A stretch of DNA of 64,000 nucleotides from Xiphydria camelus. Taxonomy: Eukaryota > Arthropoda > Insecta > Hymenoptera > Xiphydriidae. The stretch's first letter is position 1; each line of letters begins with the position of its first letter. Below the pieces are notes generated by a model. The model made no database searches and was not told the DNA's origin. It saw only the letters and a list, made by a program, of their open reading frames with translations. The DNA is taken from NCBI GenBank assembly GCA_963678675.1, contig OY783193.1, positions 29,172,016 to 29,236,015 of the forward strand, read 5' to 3'. Positions 11,713 through 24,300 of the stretch are shown piece after piece. The translations under genes and the position numbers were made by a program.

Positions 11713-12121
11713 CAAAAACAATTTATTAAGAAATTAATTTTTCTAGAGAAGTTTCTTCGCGTACTGGAAAGTAAGAAAATCGAAAAAAATCTGGTGGTGA
11801 ATAACAATATATGAAGCTGCTGCTAGCTGTAATTGCAGAGCTAGGTCCATTGCTGTAGTCAGACTCAAACTGAGGGTGGAAGTCGTGGCGTTGTGTCGTA
11901 AGCTCGTTCGGTTACGTTACGGGATGGTTGACACGGCCAAAACTTCCGGAGCGAACCGTATCAACTTGCAACGAGCCGTAACATGTTCGGTGTTACGTTA
12001 CGGGTCATCTGTACAGATGGATACGCGCCTAAAGGTTTCTATAGTAACCAAATTATATATTTTTGTGTAAAAAAAATCCATAACGATTTCCCGCATCGCC
12101 GGAGATTCGGGTCGAAATCTA

Positions 12122-12408
12122 TGTAATGTACCCTCATTGACTTTGTACATTTACCTTAGCGATATGACTTTCCTGTTTTCCTCACATTTACTTTAGCGAT
12201 ATGACCTTCCTGTTTTTCTCAACTGTAATCGACTTAGTACATTTAACCGTGTGCAATGATTGCACACTGCACTCTCTATCGTCCATCCCAGCCTATATAT
12301 ATATATACGACCCTCTGCGACAGAAGCTAGTTCTAAAACTCAGACCGAATCTCTGTATCGACAAGCTACCAATAAAGAAAAGTTATCGGCGAACTTGTGA
12401 TTATTACA
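12122..12408 (+). repeat. 5' LTR (287 bp)
   Basis: Starts TGTAATGTACCCTCATTGAC and ends GTGATTATTACA. It contains two direct copies of TTAGCGATATGAC (about 12157 and 12197), a TATATATATATA box near 12295 and an AATAAA signal at 12371-12376. It differs from the 3' LTR at one base (AAAGAAAAG against AAAGAAAGG). Confidence 0.97.
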
Positions 12409-12410
12409 AC

Positions 12411-12427
12411 TGGTGTCAGAAGTGGGA
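12411..12427 (+). other. primer-binding site, tRNA-Leu
   Basis: TGGTGTCAGAAGTGGGA starts two bases after the 5' LTR. It is the exact complement of the 3' end expected for a tRNA-Leu ending in TCCCACTTCTGACA plus CCA, as I recall that tRNA. Confidence 0.88.
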
Positions 12428-13065
12428 TACTCGAGGAGCAACGAAAGAAATTTCCCCTCGAGAAGAATTATTCGGAGTTAAGCAGAGCCGCCCAGATATT
12501 TTACTGCGTCCGACACACAAACCGCCGTTACAAATACATTCTCTATTGGGATCTTTGAAAAGCTAATACATCACTAAATCGTCAAAATCAAAAAGTCTCT
12601 AAATCTCCGAAATCAACCTTCAAAATCTTCGAAATCAACAAAGTCTACTAAATCTTCAAAATCGAAATGTCTCTAAATCTCCGAAATCAACCTTCAAAAT
12701 CTTCGAAATCAACATAGTCTACAAAATTTTCAAAATCAAAAGTCTCTAAATCTTCGAAATAAACCTTCAAATCTTCGAAATCAATAAGTCAACCCTCCAA
12801 AACCAAAAGGAATCAACGTCAACAACAACCACTACACCATCAGGTTCCATCTATAACAATCCGAACATCAAGAACCATCGACATCTTCAAGATTCAACAC
12901 AACTCCACTAACTACTGCTACACCTCTACTAATCTACGTACTTCACCAAGAAGAATATGGTCATCATTATACTACTGTAAGTCAATGAAATGACTATTAT
13001 CTACTGTCAAATTTTCTAAACTATTTTAATATTATATTAGCTAAGTTAAATCCGAATTCCCCGAG
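12428..13065 (+). repeat. leader region with 74-bp tandem repeat
   Basis: Untranslated leader between the primer site and gag. From about 12601 a unit beginning AAATCTCCGAAATCAACCTT is repeated with a period of 73-74 bp (12601, 12675, 12748), each unit itself made of shorter AAATCTTC-type pieces. The repeats are AT-rich and lack a long open frame. Packaging or translation roles are possible but not shown. Confidence 0.75.
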
Positions 13066-14143
13066 ATGGCTATTAATTTAGATACTATGTCTACCGGCCT
13101 CGCAGCAAAAATGCTCACTACCTTTAACGGAGATAAATCAACAATTTTTGAGTTTTGCGATAATTGTGATAAAGCATTAGAAGTCATACCAGAATCATCG
13201 CGATCAACTTTATTTACCATCATACAAACGAAAATATCTGGAAATGCACGCGCTCTCATTAAAGACCGTACGTTTGCAAATTGGGCAACATTGAAAAAGT
13301 ACCTTCTTGATGCATATTCTGAAAAACGATCACACGGCCAATGGCAGTTAGAATTATCATCATGCAGACAAAGCCCACAGGAAGATGTTATATCTTATGC
13401 TACTAAAATAGAAAATTGCCTGATTAAACTTACTAATAGCCTTGAACTCGATTCAACTGAAGTAGAGAGACAAGCTTGCATAAAATTATTACAAAAACAA
13501 GCCACTACAGTTTTTATACTTGGACTGCAAAAAGATTTATCACTAGTAGTAAAGACACAAAAACCGGATACACTTGAAGATGCGATTCAATTAGCTATAG
13601 CTGAAGAGTGTGAGCAAAAATCTCGGCGCGAAATAGAAAAATTCCAAAACATAAGCTTCCGAGAAACAAAATACTGCACAAATTGCGATCATTCAGGCCA
13701 CAGTACTTTTCAATGTCATTACAATCGTCCATGGACAATTAGATGCAAGAAACCCTCAGCAAAACCAGATTAATAATCAAACGCACTTCCGACAGGACTA
13801 TTACCAGAAGTCTTGCAATTACTGCAAAAAATACGGTCATTTAATTCACGAATGTCGTAAACGACAATTCAATAATTCTAGAAGGAACGAAGCACAAGGT
13901 CACTCTAATAACGATCCTTTTTCTCTAGCAAGTACTAAATTAAATACATACCAAAACCCCAATCGCGTTAATACGCAAATTGACAAATCATCCTCTCAAA
14001 GGGTTAATTGTGTAGACGTATTTGTCAACCCTTGCCATCCTTTAAACACGGACGATGACAATAATTCTTTAAACTCCAACTCTGCCCCGGTAACTACCGT
14101 ACCGTGGAGCATTCTCAACATACAGGCAGATGCGCAACAATAA
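13066..14143 (+). pseudogene. gag: gag polyprotein, two zinc knuckles, frame change inside
   Basis: The structural polyprotein that would package the element RNA. The frame starting at ATG 13066 runs 235 codons, with a capsid-like helical part (residues about 15-190) and a CCHC zinc knuckle at residues 204-217 (C204, C207, H212, C217), then stops at 13771-13773. A second CCHC knuckle (13814-13855) is encoded in the next frame, which stays open to a TAA at 14141-14143. The two knuckles would normally be in one protein. A one-base frame change near 13700-13770 has therefore broken gag in this copy, unless a programmed shift occurs there. The second frame overlaps the protease frame (open from 14065) by 79 bp, consistent with a -1 gag-pol shift. 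The start is the first ATG after the leader (AGATGGC). Confidence 0.85.
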
Positions 14144-17100
14144 ACTCATTTCAAGGTATAACGACCCTGGTAAACATCCAAATTGACCAAGCAATAGATA
14201 ATCCATTAACATTACTAGTTGATTGTGGAGCAAATATTTCAATCATAAAAATATCACAATTACGAGGCGAAATACCCTGCTATGAAGATGTTAAAGTGAA
14301 ACTTAACGGGCTCTCCAACGAAAATTTCCAATCATTAGGCTACTGCAAATTAGATATTAACATCAAAGGTACCAAATATCCAGCAATATTTCATGTCGTT
14401 AAAGACTCCTTCCCAATTCCATATCCTGGAATATTAGGCGACGATCTTTTAACTGGATTACAAATCAACACCGACAATGTAAACAACCTCCTACACTTCC
14501 CTTATAGTTCAATTCCACTAATTAAAATAAAGAAGGACTTAAAATCCAAAACAGAACCTCACGTCTGGAAGATTAAAGGACGAACTGAAACAATAATACC
14601 TGTCGGGGATAAAAGAAGGGATTCTAAATACAATCGAGTTGCAAAAAGGTTTATTTTTGAGCGGGAGCATAGTAAATGTAAATACAAGCAATATCAAGCC
14701 CTCACTTCCATACTTAATACAACGGATGAAGATTACGAAATTAAAACTCCTTAAGTAAGATTAGAACCCCTCTCAAACGAAAATTTACAAATATTACAAT
14801 TACAAACTCACGATATATCCGAGGAAGATTTTCGTTCAGAACGATTGCGAACATTAGACAAAACTCTTCGATTGGATCATTTAAACTCAGAAGAATGTGC
14901 CTCAATTCTCGATGTTTGCCACAACTATAACAATCTCTTCCATCTCGAAGGAGACACACTTCCCATGACTCATACTATGATGCATAAAATTCCAACAACC
15001 ACTGATACTCCTATCAATGTAAAAAGTTATCGCTACCCCGAAATCCATAAAGACGAAGTCACTAAACAAATATCAAAAATGGATGAAGGAAAAATTATCG
15101 AACCGTCTGAATCTCCCTGGAATGCACCCGTCTGGGTAGTACCAAAAAAAAAGGATGCCTCGGGAAAACAAAAGTGGCGAGTTGTAATAGATTACCGTAA
15201 GCTCAATGATATAACTATTGGCGACGCACACCCACTACCCAACATTACCGATATTCTAGATCAACTCGGACATTCTAAATATTTCAGTACCCTTGACCTT
15301 GCTTCCGGGTTCCACCAAATTCCAATGCATCCAAATGATGCAGCCAAAACAGCCTTCTCAACACCTTCAGGACATTATCAGTTTACGCGAATGCCATTTG
15401 GCCTAAAAAACGCCCCCGCCACTTTCCAACGTCTAATGTATATCGTTCTAGCCGGTATCCAAGGATTGAAATGCCTAGTTTATTTAGATGACATAATAAT
15501 TTTCGCGGATTCCCTACGCACTCATGACCAACGTTTAAGAGAAGTATTTGAACGCCTCTCAAAGCATAACCTCAAACTGCAACCCGATAAATGTGAGTTT
15601 TTAAGACGTGAAGTCATGTATTTGGGTCACCTAATTTCAGAATCGGGAGTCAAACCAGATCCTACGAAAACAAAAGCAGTAACAGAATTCCCAATACCTA
15701 CATCTCGAAGCGATATCCAATCATTCCTGGGATTAGTTGGCTACTACCGAAGATTCATCGAAAACTTCAGTAAAATCACCAAACCGCTTACTAACCTATT
15801 AAAAAAGGATGTTATATTTTCTTGGGGATGTGTGCAACAAGAAGCTTTCGAAATTTTAAAACATAAACTAACATCTGAACCTATCCTAATATATCCTGAT
15901 TTCTCTAAAGAATTTATTCTCACAACAGACGCAAGCAGATTCACTATAGGTGCTGTTTTATCGCAAGAACAAACTCAGGAATCCCAAGACCAAAAATCCG
16001 ACCTACCAATTGCCTCTGCCAGTAGGACTCTCAATTCCGCAGAAAGTAATTACTCCACAATAGAACGTGAACTACTAGCAATCGTCTGGGCTGTTAATCA
16101 TTTCCGTTCTTACATATTAGGTCACAAATTTCGAATCGTCACTGATCACCGACCCCTAACATGGCTATTCAATGTGAAAGACCCAGGTTCTCGCCTAATA
16201 AGATGGAGATTAAAACTAGAGGAATACGATTATGAAATCTTTTACAAACCCGGGAAGATAAACTCCAATGCAGATGCTCTTAGTCGTATTTCTATCCCAC
16301 AAAATAATGACATAACATCTACTAGCATCCATGTAATGAACTCAAAACCTTCCTACGAAGATTTTCTTCTTCAACTTGAATCAACTCTCATTTCTACAAA
16401 CTACGTCAGAGAACACAATGAATCTATAACCACCGTAAAGGACAATTATGCAATATTTATTTCCCAAGATGTCGACAGTAAAAATAACTTACTAGATCCT
16501 GTTAGAAACCCCGACCATATAAAAACACTACAAACTCAAAAACCTGATCTAGGTCAAGTCACATCTCTCCCTAATGGAAATCATAAGATATACTATCTTA
16601 CAACGAAACGAAATCATTGGGATAAGTCTGATCTTCGAGACATTTTCAAAACATTAGTAACATTGAAAAATGTATTACAGAATGAAAACCAAACTTCTAT
16701 CTCCATACCCAAACCACGATCAGAATTTGAGACATTCAAATGGAATAAGATTCGTTCCATGTTACGATACATTTTTAAAGATTCAGATATAACTGTAAAT
16801 CTATTTCTTGACACCCTCAAGGAACCAACGGAAGAAGAAAAAACCCAAATATTAAAAGAATACCACTCGTCACCGGCGGCAGGTCATACGAGATTCCATA
16901 AAACTTATAAACGCATTAAAAAATTGTATAAATGGACTGGGATGAAACATGACATTAGTAACTTCATTAAAACTTGCGAATCTTGTCAAATCAATAAGCT
17001 AATACGGAGAAAGAACCAAAAACCTATGGTAATCACCACTACCTTCTCCAGACCTTTTCAACGAATATCTCTTGATGTCGTAGGACCTTTAACGTTAACC

Positions 17101-17925
17101 GAGTCCGGAAACAAATATATCCTAACCCTACAGGATGATTTTTCAAAATTCTCCCAAGCATATGCGATCACCTATCACGACGCTGCCACAATCGCTCATA
17201 AATTCACAACTCAGTTTATTTGTAAATTCGGCATACCCAACGAAGTATTAACCGACCAAGGTAGGGACTTCACATCATCCCTATTAAAGGAAATTGCTAA
17301 ACTATTCAAAATTAAACAAATTCAAACCACCGCCTATCACCCGCAGACAAACGGAGCTTTAGAAAGAAGCCATGCGACCTTAGCAGATTATTTGAAACAC
17401 TATATTAAAAAGGATCAAACCGATTGGGACGAATGGATTGACTTCGCTATGTTCTCGTATAACACATCAACCCATTGCTACACAAATTACGCCCCATATG
17501 AATTAGTCTTTGGAATTAGTCCCGAACTACCTTCTTCCATACTAAAACCAGTTGAGTTTAAATACACCTACGACAATTACATCGATGATCTTATTTTAAA
17601 ATTACGGAAATCACGTGAAATAGCCCAAAACAACTTAATCTCCTCAAAAGCTAAAAATAAAATGTATTATGATAAAAAAGCCACAGATACCAATTACAAG
17701 ATAGGAGACAAAGTTTATCTTACAGTCGAACAATTTCCACATTCTAAAAAACTCTCAGCACGTAATACCGGTCCTTATACAATTATAAAAATCAACTCTC
17801 CTGTAAACGTTACTTTAAAAATCAAAAACAGAAACGTCGTGGTACACACAAATCGAATCAAACACGCATTCATACAAAAATCACCCATACCTCTGTTCCA
17901 GGTTCCTTCCACTAGCTCTGGCTAA
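14065..17925 (+). pseudogene. pol: pol: protease, reverse transcriptase, RNase H, integrase; one in-frame stop
   Basis: One frame carries the full pol order. The aspartic protease has active site VDCGA at 14218-14232 and a C-terminal ILGDDLL. A TAA at 14752-14754 interrupts the frame, which then stays open to 17925. RT shows the LDLASGFHQI region and catalytic YLDD (15481-15492). RNase H has TTDAS (about 15925). Integrase has an HHCC zinc region (16864 to about 16986) and a D-x59-D-x35-E triad at codons 17074, 17254 and 17362. The C-terminal part resembles the GPF/Y region (TGPYTII). There is no ATG near the start, as expected for a frameshift product. The stop falls between protease and RT, which separates the domains in this copy. 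The assignment to Ty3/Gypsy is secure from the domain order. Confidence 0.95.
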
Positions 17926-19828
17926 TTTCAAAATCCACGATGTTCAACATACTCCAGGAATATATTACGACAATATTGGAGAATTAAGGTTTTATGATAA
18001 TACATGGAGACTAGTAACATATTTAGACCTTAACCATATTGATGAAAAGATTTTCTTAATAGACTCAACCTATGCTAAAACAATTGCATTCTGTACAACA
18101 ATTCCGCATTTCCAATGTACAACGTCATTACAAGTACTAAACTATGTCATACCTGAATTGAAATCGAAAGAAATAGAATTGAAACATTTATTAGGAAATA
18201 AAAGAGTTAAAAGAGGCTGGTTCAATGGTATAGGTACAATTTTCAAGGCAATCACGGGCAATCTAGATAATAGCGATGCTGAATATTTTGATGAAGCTAT
18301 TACAAATATACAGAACGATGAACACGAATTTTCAAAACTTCTAAAACCTCAAGTCCAAATAGTTCAAACAACAATAACTAATTTCAATGAAACTATCACA
18401 AATTTCAGAAGGAGTCAAGAAACACTAAACGATAATATTAAAACAATGCAAAAATATGCAAATCAATATGGCCAAGGAATTCACCAACTAGAAGTAGAAA
18501 ATACAATAGAGTCACATCTTTCTTTCCTTACTTTATTATGTAATGAACTATGAGACGAATTATCCACCCTCATAAATGCTATATTATTTGCAAAAAATAA
18601 TATCCTTCACCCCCGAATCATAAGCCCCATGCAATTTATCACTGAACTAAAAGCAACCATGCACCACATTCCGTCTGGAATTCATTACCCTTACACATTA
18701 AAGGAATCAAACGCACATGATTTACTGAGTATCATTACCCTGCAAGCTTACTTCATGAACGACCGGCTAGTATTTATTATCGATAACCCACTCACTCGTG
18801 ACATCACATTTTTACTTTACAAACTCATTCCCTTTCCAGTTATACAAGAATCAAATCGCTACCTCTTCCTACAACCATCATATAAATATCTAGCCATATC
18901 AAGCTCCAAGACACAATATGCTACATTTCACGATCTTACTAATTGTAAAATCTCATCGGTAAAATCCTACATCTGCAAACTCGATCGTCCTATCCACTCT
19001 ATTCACCCACCGCGACCTTGTGAAATCGAACTTCTATTTTCAAATAACAAAATTCCCAACAACTGTGACTTTCGCGTTACACAAATATCCGAAGAAATTT
19101 GGTACAAATTAAGTAACAAAAACTTCTGGTTATATGTCCTGCCAAAAGTCAGTGATGTTACCACATTCTGTTAAACAAGCGATATCATAGATGTAAAACT
19201 CAATGGGACAGGTATATTCGAGCTCTTGCCACATTGTAAAGCCTTTACGCCGTCTACATTCCTCGCCGCCGAGGGATCCTACACTAGCAATTACACTGTA
19301 AAAATACTTCCCTTTAACATTAAAATGGACGACTGTTGTGACAAAAGAAAAATTAACTTGATTATTTTTCCAAAATTAACCGAATTACCCAAAATCGATA
19401 TAAACCTCGACAATCTAGAAGTAGCTAGCCATAGACTCTCTGTAATCTCTACAATGATCGACGACAAGATCACATCTAAAAAATTAGAACATAAATTAAG
19501 TATTTTTACTTATATAGGATATTTAGTATGCATAATCCTAATAATTTTTATCATATGGAAGAATTGTTATTATTGTAAAAAATTTAAAAAATCTTATGAA
19601 CCAAAACACGATCATGACGACCAAAGTGGCTCTACAAAAATCATAAATTGCCTGACTTTCAATGTTCAAAACAAATCTCAAAAAGGACGGAGATCACCTA
19701 GAACCAGCAGCTCATTACTTTCTCTCGAAATGAGTTCTTCAAATCCTTCAACCTCAGAAACTGTTCGTGATAAAAATACACCACTTTCGACGTTACGGTC
19801 TACTAGTGTAATTAAAGATAAGTTCTAA
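17882..19828 (+). pseudogene. env: env-like glycoprotein gene with two in-frame stops
   Basis: This frame overlaps the last 44 bases of pol, as in insect errantiviruses, where env is made from a spliced RNA whose first exon supplies the start. It opens with a hydrophobic, signal-like stretch. A furin-type site KRVKRG lies at 18200-18217, followed by a glycine-rich fusion-peptide-like segment (GWFNGIGTIF) as in the baculovirus-F-like Env of this group. A membrane anchor of about 20 hydrophobic residues lies at about 19497-19560, followed by CYYCKKFKK and a cytoplasmic tail. Single stops at 18551-18553 (TGA) and 19172-19174 (TAA) interrupt an otherwise continuous frame. Both are isolated substitution-like stops, so decay is recent. 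Role in cell entry is inference from the family. Confidence 0.85.
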
Positions 19829-19854
19829 TTCTTAAAACGTTATCTTTAATCTAT

Positions 19855-19863
19855 GAGGGGAGG
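19855..19863 (+). other. polypurine tract
   Basis: GAGGGGAGG directly precedes the 3' LTR and is the expected plus-strand primer site. Confidence 0.85.
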
Positions 19864-20150
19864 TGTAATGTACCCTCATTGACTTTGTACATTTACCTTA
19901 GCGATATGACTTTCCTGTTTTCCTCACATTTACTTTAGCGATATGACCTTCCTGTTTTTCTCAACTGTAATCGACTTAGTACATTTAACCGTGTGCAATG
20001 ATTGCACACTGCACTCTCTATCGTCCATCCCAGCCTATATATATATATACGACCCTCTGCGACAGAAGCTAGTTCTAAAACTCAGACCGAATCTCTGTAT
20101 CGACAAGCTACCAATAAAGAAAGGTTATCGGCGAACTTGTGATTATTACA
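19864..20150 (+). repeat. 3' LTR (287 bp)
   Basis: Identical in length to the 5' LTR, with one base difference seen. It is followed by TCTA, matching the four bases before the 5' LTR. Confidence 0.97.
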
Positions 20151-20263
20151 TCTATGACGACGCTCAGATAGACTTATATGATCACGACACTCATGCAAAC
20201 TACAATAATTGACCGTTCTGAAGTTTACGTTTGCTTTGCTGCAAGAATTTGAAAGAGTAACTG

Positions 20264-21130
20264 CACTGAGAAAAATAACTTGGTCAATTAGATCAAAATT
20301 CTGGAGATGGTGACCAAACAGTTTGGTAAAATACGGATCCTCTATTTGTTTGGTTAAGCTAACCTTTTTTATTTAGAATAACTAAACGTTTAATTGGAAT
20401 AACTAAATGTTTGATTGGAGTAACTAAATATTTGATTAGAATAACTAGATATTTGTTTCAGCTGACCAGTATTTTGGTGAGAATAACTAAATGTATTTAA
20501 CTAGATGCATTTCGTTATTTTAATTGAATTATTTTTCTTAATGTATGAAAAAATTATGTACAGAAGAAATTTATAGAGAACTTAATTTTCAAATAATATG
20601 ACCATTCATTTTTTTTTATTATTATATCATAATTACGGAGATAAAGCATTTAGAATATTCGAAATTTCTATTTCGAAATCAATTCTTACGTGCTGAAAAA
20701 TAGTTGTTCGAAGAATACACGAAGTTTTGACACTCGAAATTTAATAGTTAAAAAAATCGTAATTTAAACTCGTGTTGGCGTCTTAGAGATGCCACGCGTC
20801 CTGTTTAAGGAGTCGATTCCCTTTGGTTTCCCCATGAAGCCGCCATATTTTTCCCTAGATTTTCTGACTCCTCTCATTCCGAAATATAAAAGAATTCACT
20901 TATAAACAATGATTGTTCCCACAAAGGAGATCTTCAAATTGTTACACGCTGGGTTAGATTTTAGAAATGTTTCTTTAATTAGGTAAAACTAGTATGAAAA
21001 TTGCAATTTATCCATCTGTTTTGTTAAACTTACCAATTTTTAGTTAGAATAACTAGATATTTAGTTTACCTGACCAGTCTTTTAGTTAGAATAACTAAAC
21101 GCGATTAACTAGATGAGTTTTGTCATTTTA
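20264..21130. repeat. AT-rich repeat with ATAACTAAA-type motifs
   Basis: Multiple imperfect copies of AGAATAACTAAATGTTTGATT lie at about 20375-20520 and again at 21040-21110. The stretch in between has no long open frame. It probably belongs to a MITE whose right part is repeat E. Boundaries are uncertain. Confidence 0.5.
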
Positions 21131-21346
21131 AGGGGAGGTTCTCTCAGATTCGGACGAAACTAAAGCAAAGTTTGAGAATTTTTTGTGGGATAATGAAAAG
21201 GCATGCGAACTTCCGGTTTTGATGGATTTATTTGTTCATTATTCTAAAATGCTCGGAAATTTGTATTACGAGGAAATTCAATATGGCGGCTCCAAAATGG
21301 CGGCTCTCGTATGCCTCTGCACGCGAGACTTCGTCCGGAAACTTCA
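21130..21346. repeat. dispersed repeat E
   Basis: Reverse complement of 31345-31550, including TTTTTTGTGGGATAATGAAA and CAATATGGCGGCTCC. The GGCGGC block is itself doubled in inverted form in the other copy. A short open frame here is not conserved as protein. Confidence 0.65.
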
Positions 21347-21384
21347 GGTCTGCAGCCTCTTGTAGTGAACATCAGTCTTAACTT

Positions 21385-24300
21385 CATCATCATAAAGTTA
21401 TCAGTCCTAAGACTGGTTTGATACCATTCTCCCTTACGTCCTTAATGATTTGCGAAATGTAGTCTAACCGCGGCCTACCTACCTCTCTCTTTTTTCCCGT
21501 TTCTGCTTCTAAGATGTCTCTTAGCAGTCCCTCATGTCTCACTATATGGCCTATCAGCTGATCCCTTCTTTTCTTTATATTTTTCCAGAGCCCCCGGTTT
21601 TCCTCTATTTTCCTCAAGACTTCTTCATTTGTGATTTTCTCGGTCCATTTTACTTTTAGCATTCTTCTATAGCACCACATTTCGAAGCTGTCTAATTTTT
21701 TCCTTTCTACCATTCCTATCGTCCAAGATTCGCACCCATACAAAGCTGTACTCCACACGTATGTTTTGAGAAATTTTTTCCTACTCTCTAGGCTGACGTT
21801 TTTTGAGCATAGTAGCTTCTTTTTCAGATTAAAAGCCTGTTTTCCCTGCGCTATTCTTTGTTTGACGTCTTTTAGGCTCTTTCCATCTGTCGTTATTTGG
21901 CTACCTAGATAGCAAAACTGCTGTACTTCTTCTACGCTTTCGTCGCCTATATTTATTCTAGTTTTACTCTTACGTTTTTTCTTACTACATACCAGAATTT
22001 TTGTCTTTTTCTTATTAATTTTCATATTGTAGTTCTCTATTAGGATGTTTTCCATTTCGTTAAGCGCCTTTTCTAGTTCTTCTTTGTTCGATGCTAGTAG
22101 CGCTATATCGTCGGCGAACCGAAGCATGCTCACTGTTTGCCCTTGTATTTTAATGCCTGAAGTTGAGTTTTCTTTTAATTCGTTCATCGCTTCCTCTATG
22201 TATAAGTTAAAGATTAGAGGCGACAGTGTGCATCCTTGTCGTACTCCTTTTCTAATTTTCGCTTCTCTCACTTCTTCTTCTACTCCTATCACTGCTACTT
22301 GGTTTTCATATAAATTATGTATGATTCTTCTTTCTCTGTACTTTATTCCTACTCTTTTCAGTATTTCGAACATTTTTTGCCACTGAACATTGTCGAATGC
22401 TTTCTCTAGGTCTATGAATCCTATATATAGTGTTTCGTCTTTTTCTAATGTTTTCTCTGCAATTAGTCTTAGCGCTATTATCGCTTCCCTCGTTCCTCTG
22501 TTCCTTCTAAATCCGAACTGGTCTTCTGCTAATACTTCCTCGGCTCTCCGTTCCATTCTCCTTTGTATAATTTTTGTTAAGATTTTTGATGCGTGCGGTA
22601 TCAAGCTGATTGTACGAAAATTTTCGCATCTATCCGCGCCTACTTTTTTTGGAAGGGTAACTATTATACTTTTCTTGAAATCTTTTGGCATTTTTCCTGT
22701 TTCGTACATATGACTCACGAGTTTAAATAGCCTACTTATCGCTTCTTCCCCTGCAAACTTTAAAATTTCTGCCTGTATTCCATCTATCCCGGGTGCTTTA
22801 TTGTTTTTCAATTCCTTAAGTGCTATCTCAAATTCCGACTTAATAATAGGATCCCCGAGTTCGTTTTCATCTACGCTATTTTCTTCTTCCAATATGTTAC
22901 TTAGTTCTTCTCCATTGTATAGTTTTTCTAAATATTCTTTCCATCTATCGGCCTTTTCTGCGTTTTCTAACAACATGTTTCCGTTTTCATTTCTAATATT
23001 TCTACTTTTCGGTTTGTATTCTTGAAAATTTCTTTTTATTAGTCTGAAAGCTGCATCGGTCCTACCTAATTTAATTTTCTTTTCAACTTCTTCGCATCTT
23101 TCTTCTATCCATTCTTCCTTAGCTCTCCTAGATTTTCTAATTATCTCCCATTTCAGGGATTTGTATTTTCTCTGTCCGTTTTCATCTACCCTAGACTTAT
23201 ACTTTTGTCTCTCCTCTATCAACTCTAAAATTTCTCTCGTTATCCACGGATTTCTACTCTCATTTTCTTTGATACCTAGTACTTCTTCTGCTGCATTTTC
23301 TAAACTCGTTTTAATATGATTCCAATTTTCTTCTGTGTTCGCTTTGCTATTATTGGCTACATCCCCCCCCTTACGATTTAAATGTTTCTCAACTTTACTC
23401 TGGAATTCTTTTTCTACTTTATCGTTCTTGAGTTTACTGATATCCCACTTTTTGCGGGCGTTATTTTTTTTCTTAAGTCTTTTAAATTTTAACTGACATT
23501 TCATCATTACTAAATTATGATCGCTGTCTATATCTGCACCTGGGTAGCTCCTACAGTCTTTTACCTGGTTTCTGAACCTTTGTTTGACTAATATATAATC
23601 TATTTGATATCTACCATTGTCCCCCGGCATTTTCCAGGTATACACTCTTCTTTTATGGTGCTCGAATAAGGTATTGGAAATCACTAATTGATGTTTATCG
23701 CAGAATTCGACTAATCTTGAACCTCTTTCGTTCCTAATTCCCAAGCTATAATTTCCTGTTATTTGTTCTTCCTTCCTTTCCCCTACTACCGCATTCCAGT
23801 CGCCCGTTATTATTAAGTTTTCGTCTCCTTTCACGTATTCTATTGTCTCTTCTATGTCATTATATACCTGTTCTATTTCCTCGTCATCGTGGCTCGAAGT
23901 GGGCATGTATACCTGAATTATTGTTGTGTTTGTTGGTTTCGACCTAATTTTTACCATAACAATCCTATCGCTGACCTGTAAGTAGCTTTCTACTCTTTGT
24001 CCTAACTTCCTGTTCATCACGAATCCTACTCCTGCGTTACCCGTCTCTGATCCCTTATAGATAATTCTGTAGTCCCCGCTCCAAAAATCTCCTTCCTTTG
24101 GCCATCGCATTTCGCTTATTCCTACTATATCTAACTCTAATCTATTCATTTCTACTTTGAGATTTTCTAATTTCCCCGCCTGCCTAAGACTCCTAACATT
24201 CCATGCTCCGACCCGTAGAATGCCGGGTTTTCCCCGTCCTGACTTGGTTTTTCCCCAATTGCACTTTGAGTTCTCCCTAATTGCACTTCGCCTATTGCAC

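Larger units (their letters stand above)
2740..12029. mobile_element. 9.3-kb foldback (long inverted repeat) element, PIF/Harbinger-like target site
   Basis: The left arm (2740-4883) and right arm (9880-12029) are inverted copies of about 2.14 kb. They begin GGCGCGTATCCATCTGTACA and are flanked by TAA on both sides (2737-2739 and 12030-12032), a 3-bp duplication typical of PIF/Harbinger elements. Each arm contains one copy of the 1.5-kb repeat unit. The arms are about 97-99 percent alike by eye. The 5-kb interior is not symmetrical: it holds separate palindromes (4884-5611, 6033-6722, 9024-9882) and dispersed segments also found inverted at 24.9-31.3 kb. No transposase is recognised inside, so it would be nonautonomous. 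The boundaries rest on the arm ends plus the TAA flanks; the family assignment is inference. Confidence 0.72.
12122..20150 (+). mobile_element. complete gypsy-type LTR retrotransposon with env-like gene
   Basis: An 8.03-kb element bounded by 287-bp LTRs that begin TG and end CA and differ by one base that I can see. It is flanked by TCTA on both sides (12118-12121 and 20151-20154). Gene order is gag, protease, reverse transcriptase, RNase H, integrase, env-like, the layout of insect errantivirus/gypsy-type endogenous retroviruses. The near-identical LTRs point to recent insertion. The coding part nevertheless has single in-frame stops at 14752, 18551 and 19172 and a frame change inside gag, so this copy is probably not autonomous. 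An env-bearing lineage of the Ty3/Gypsy group is the best call; I do not assign a named family. Confidence 0.95.
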
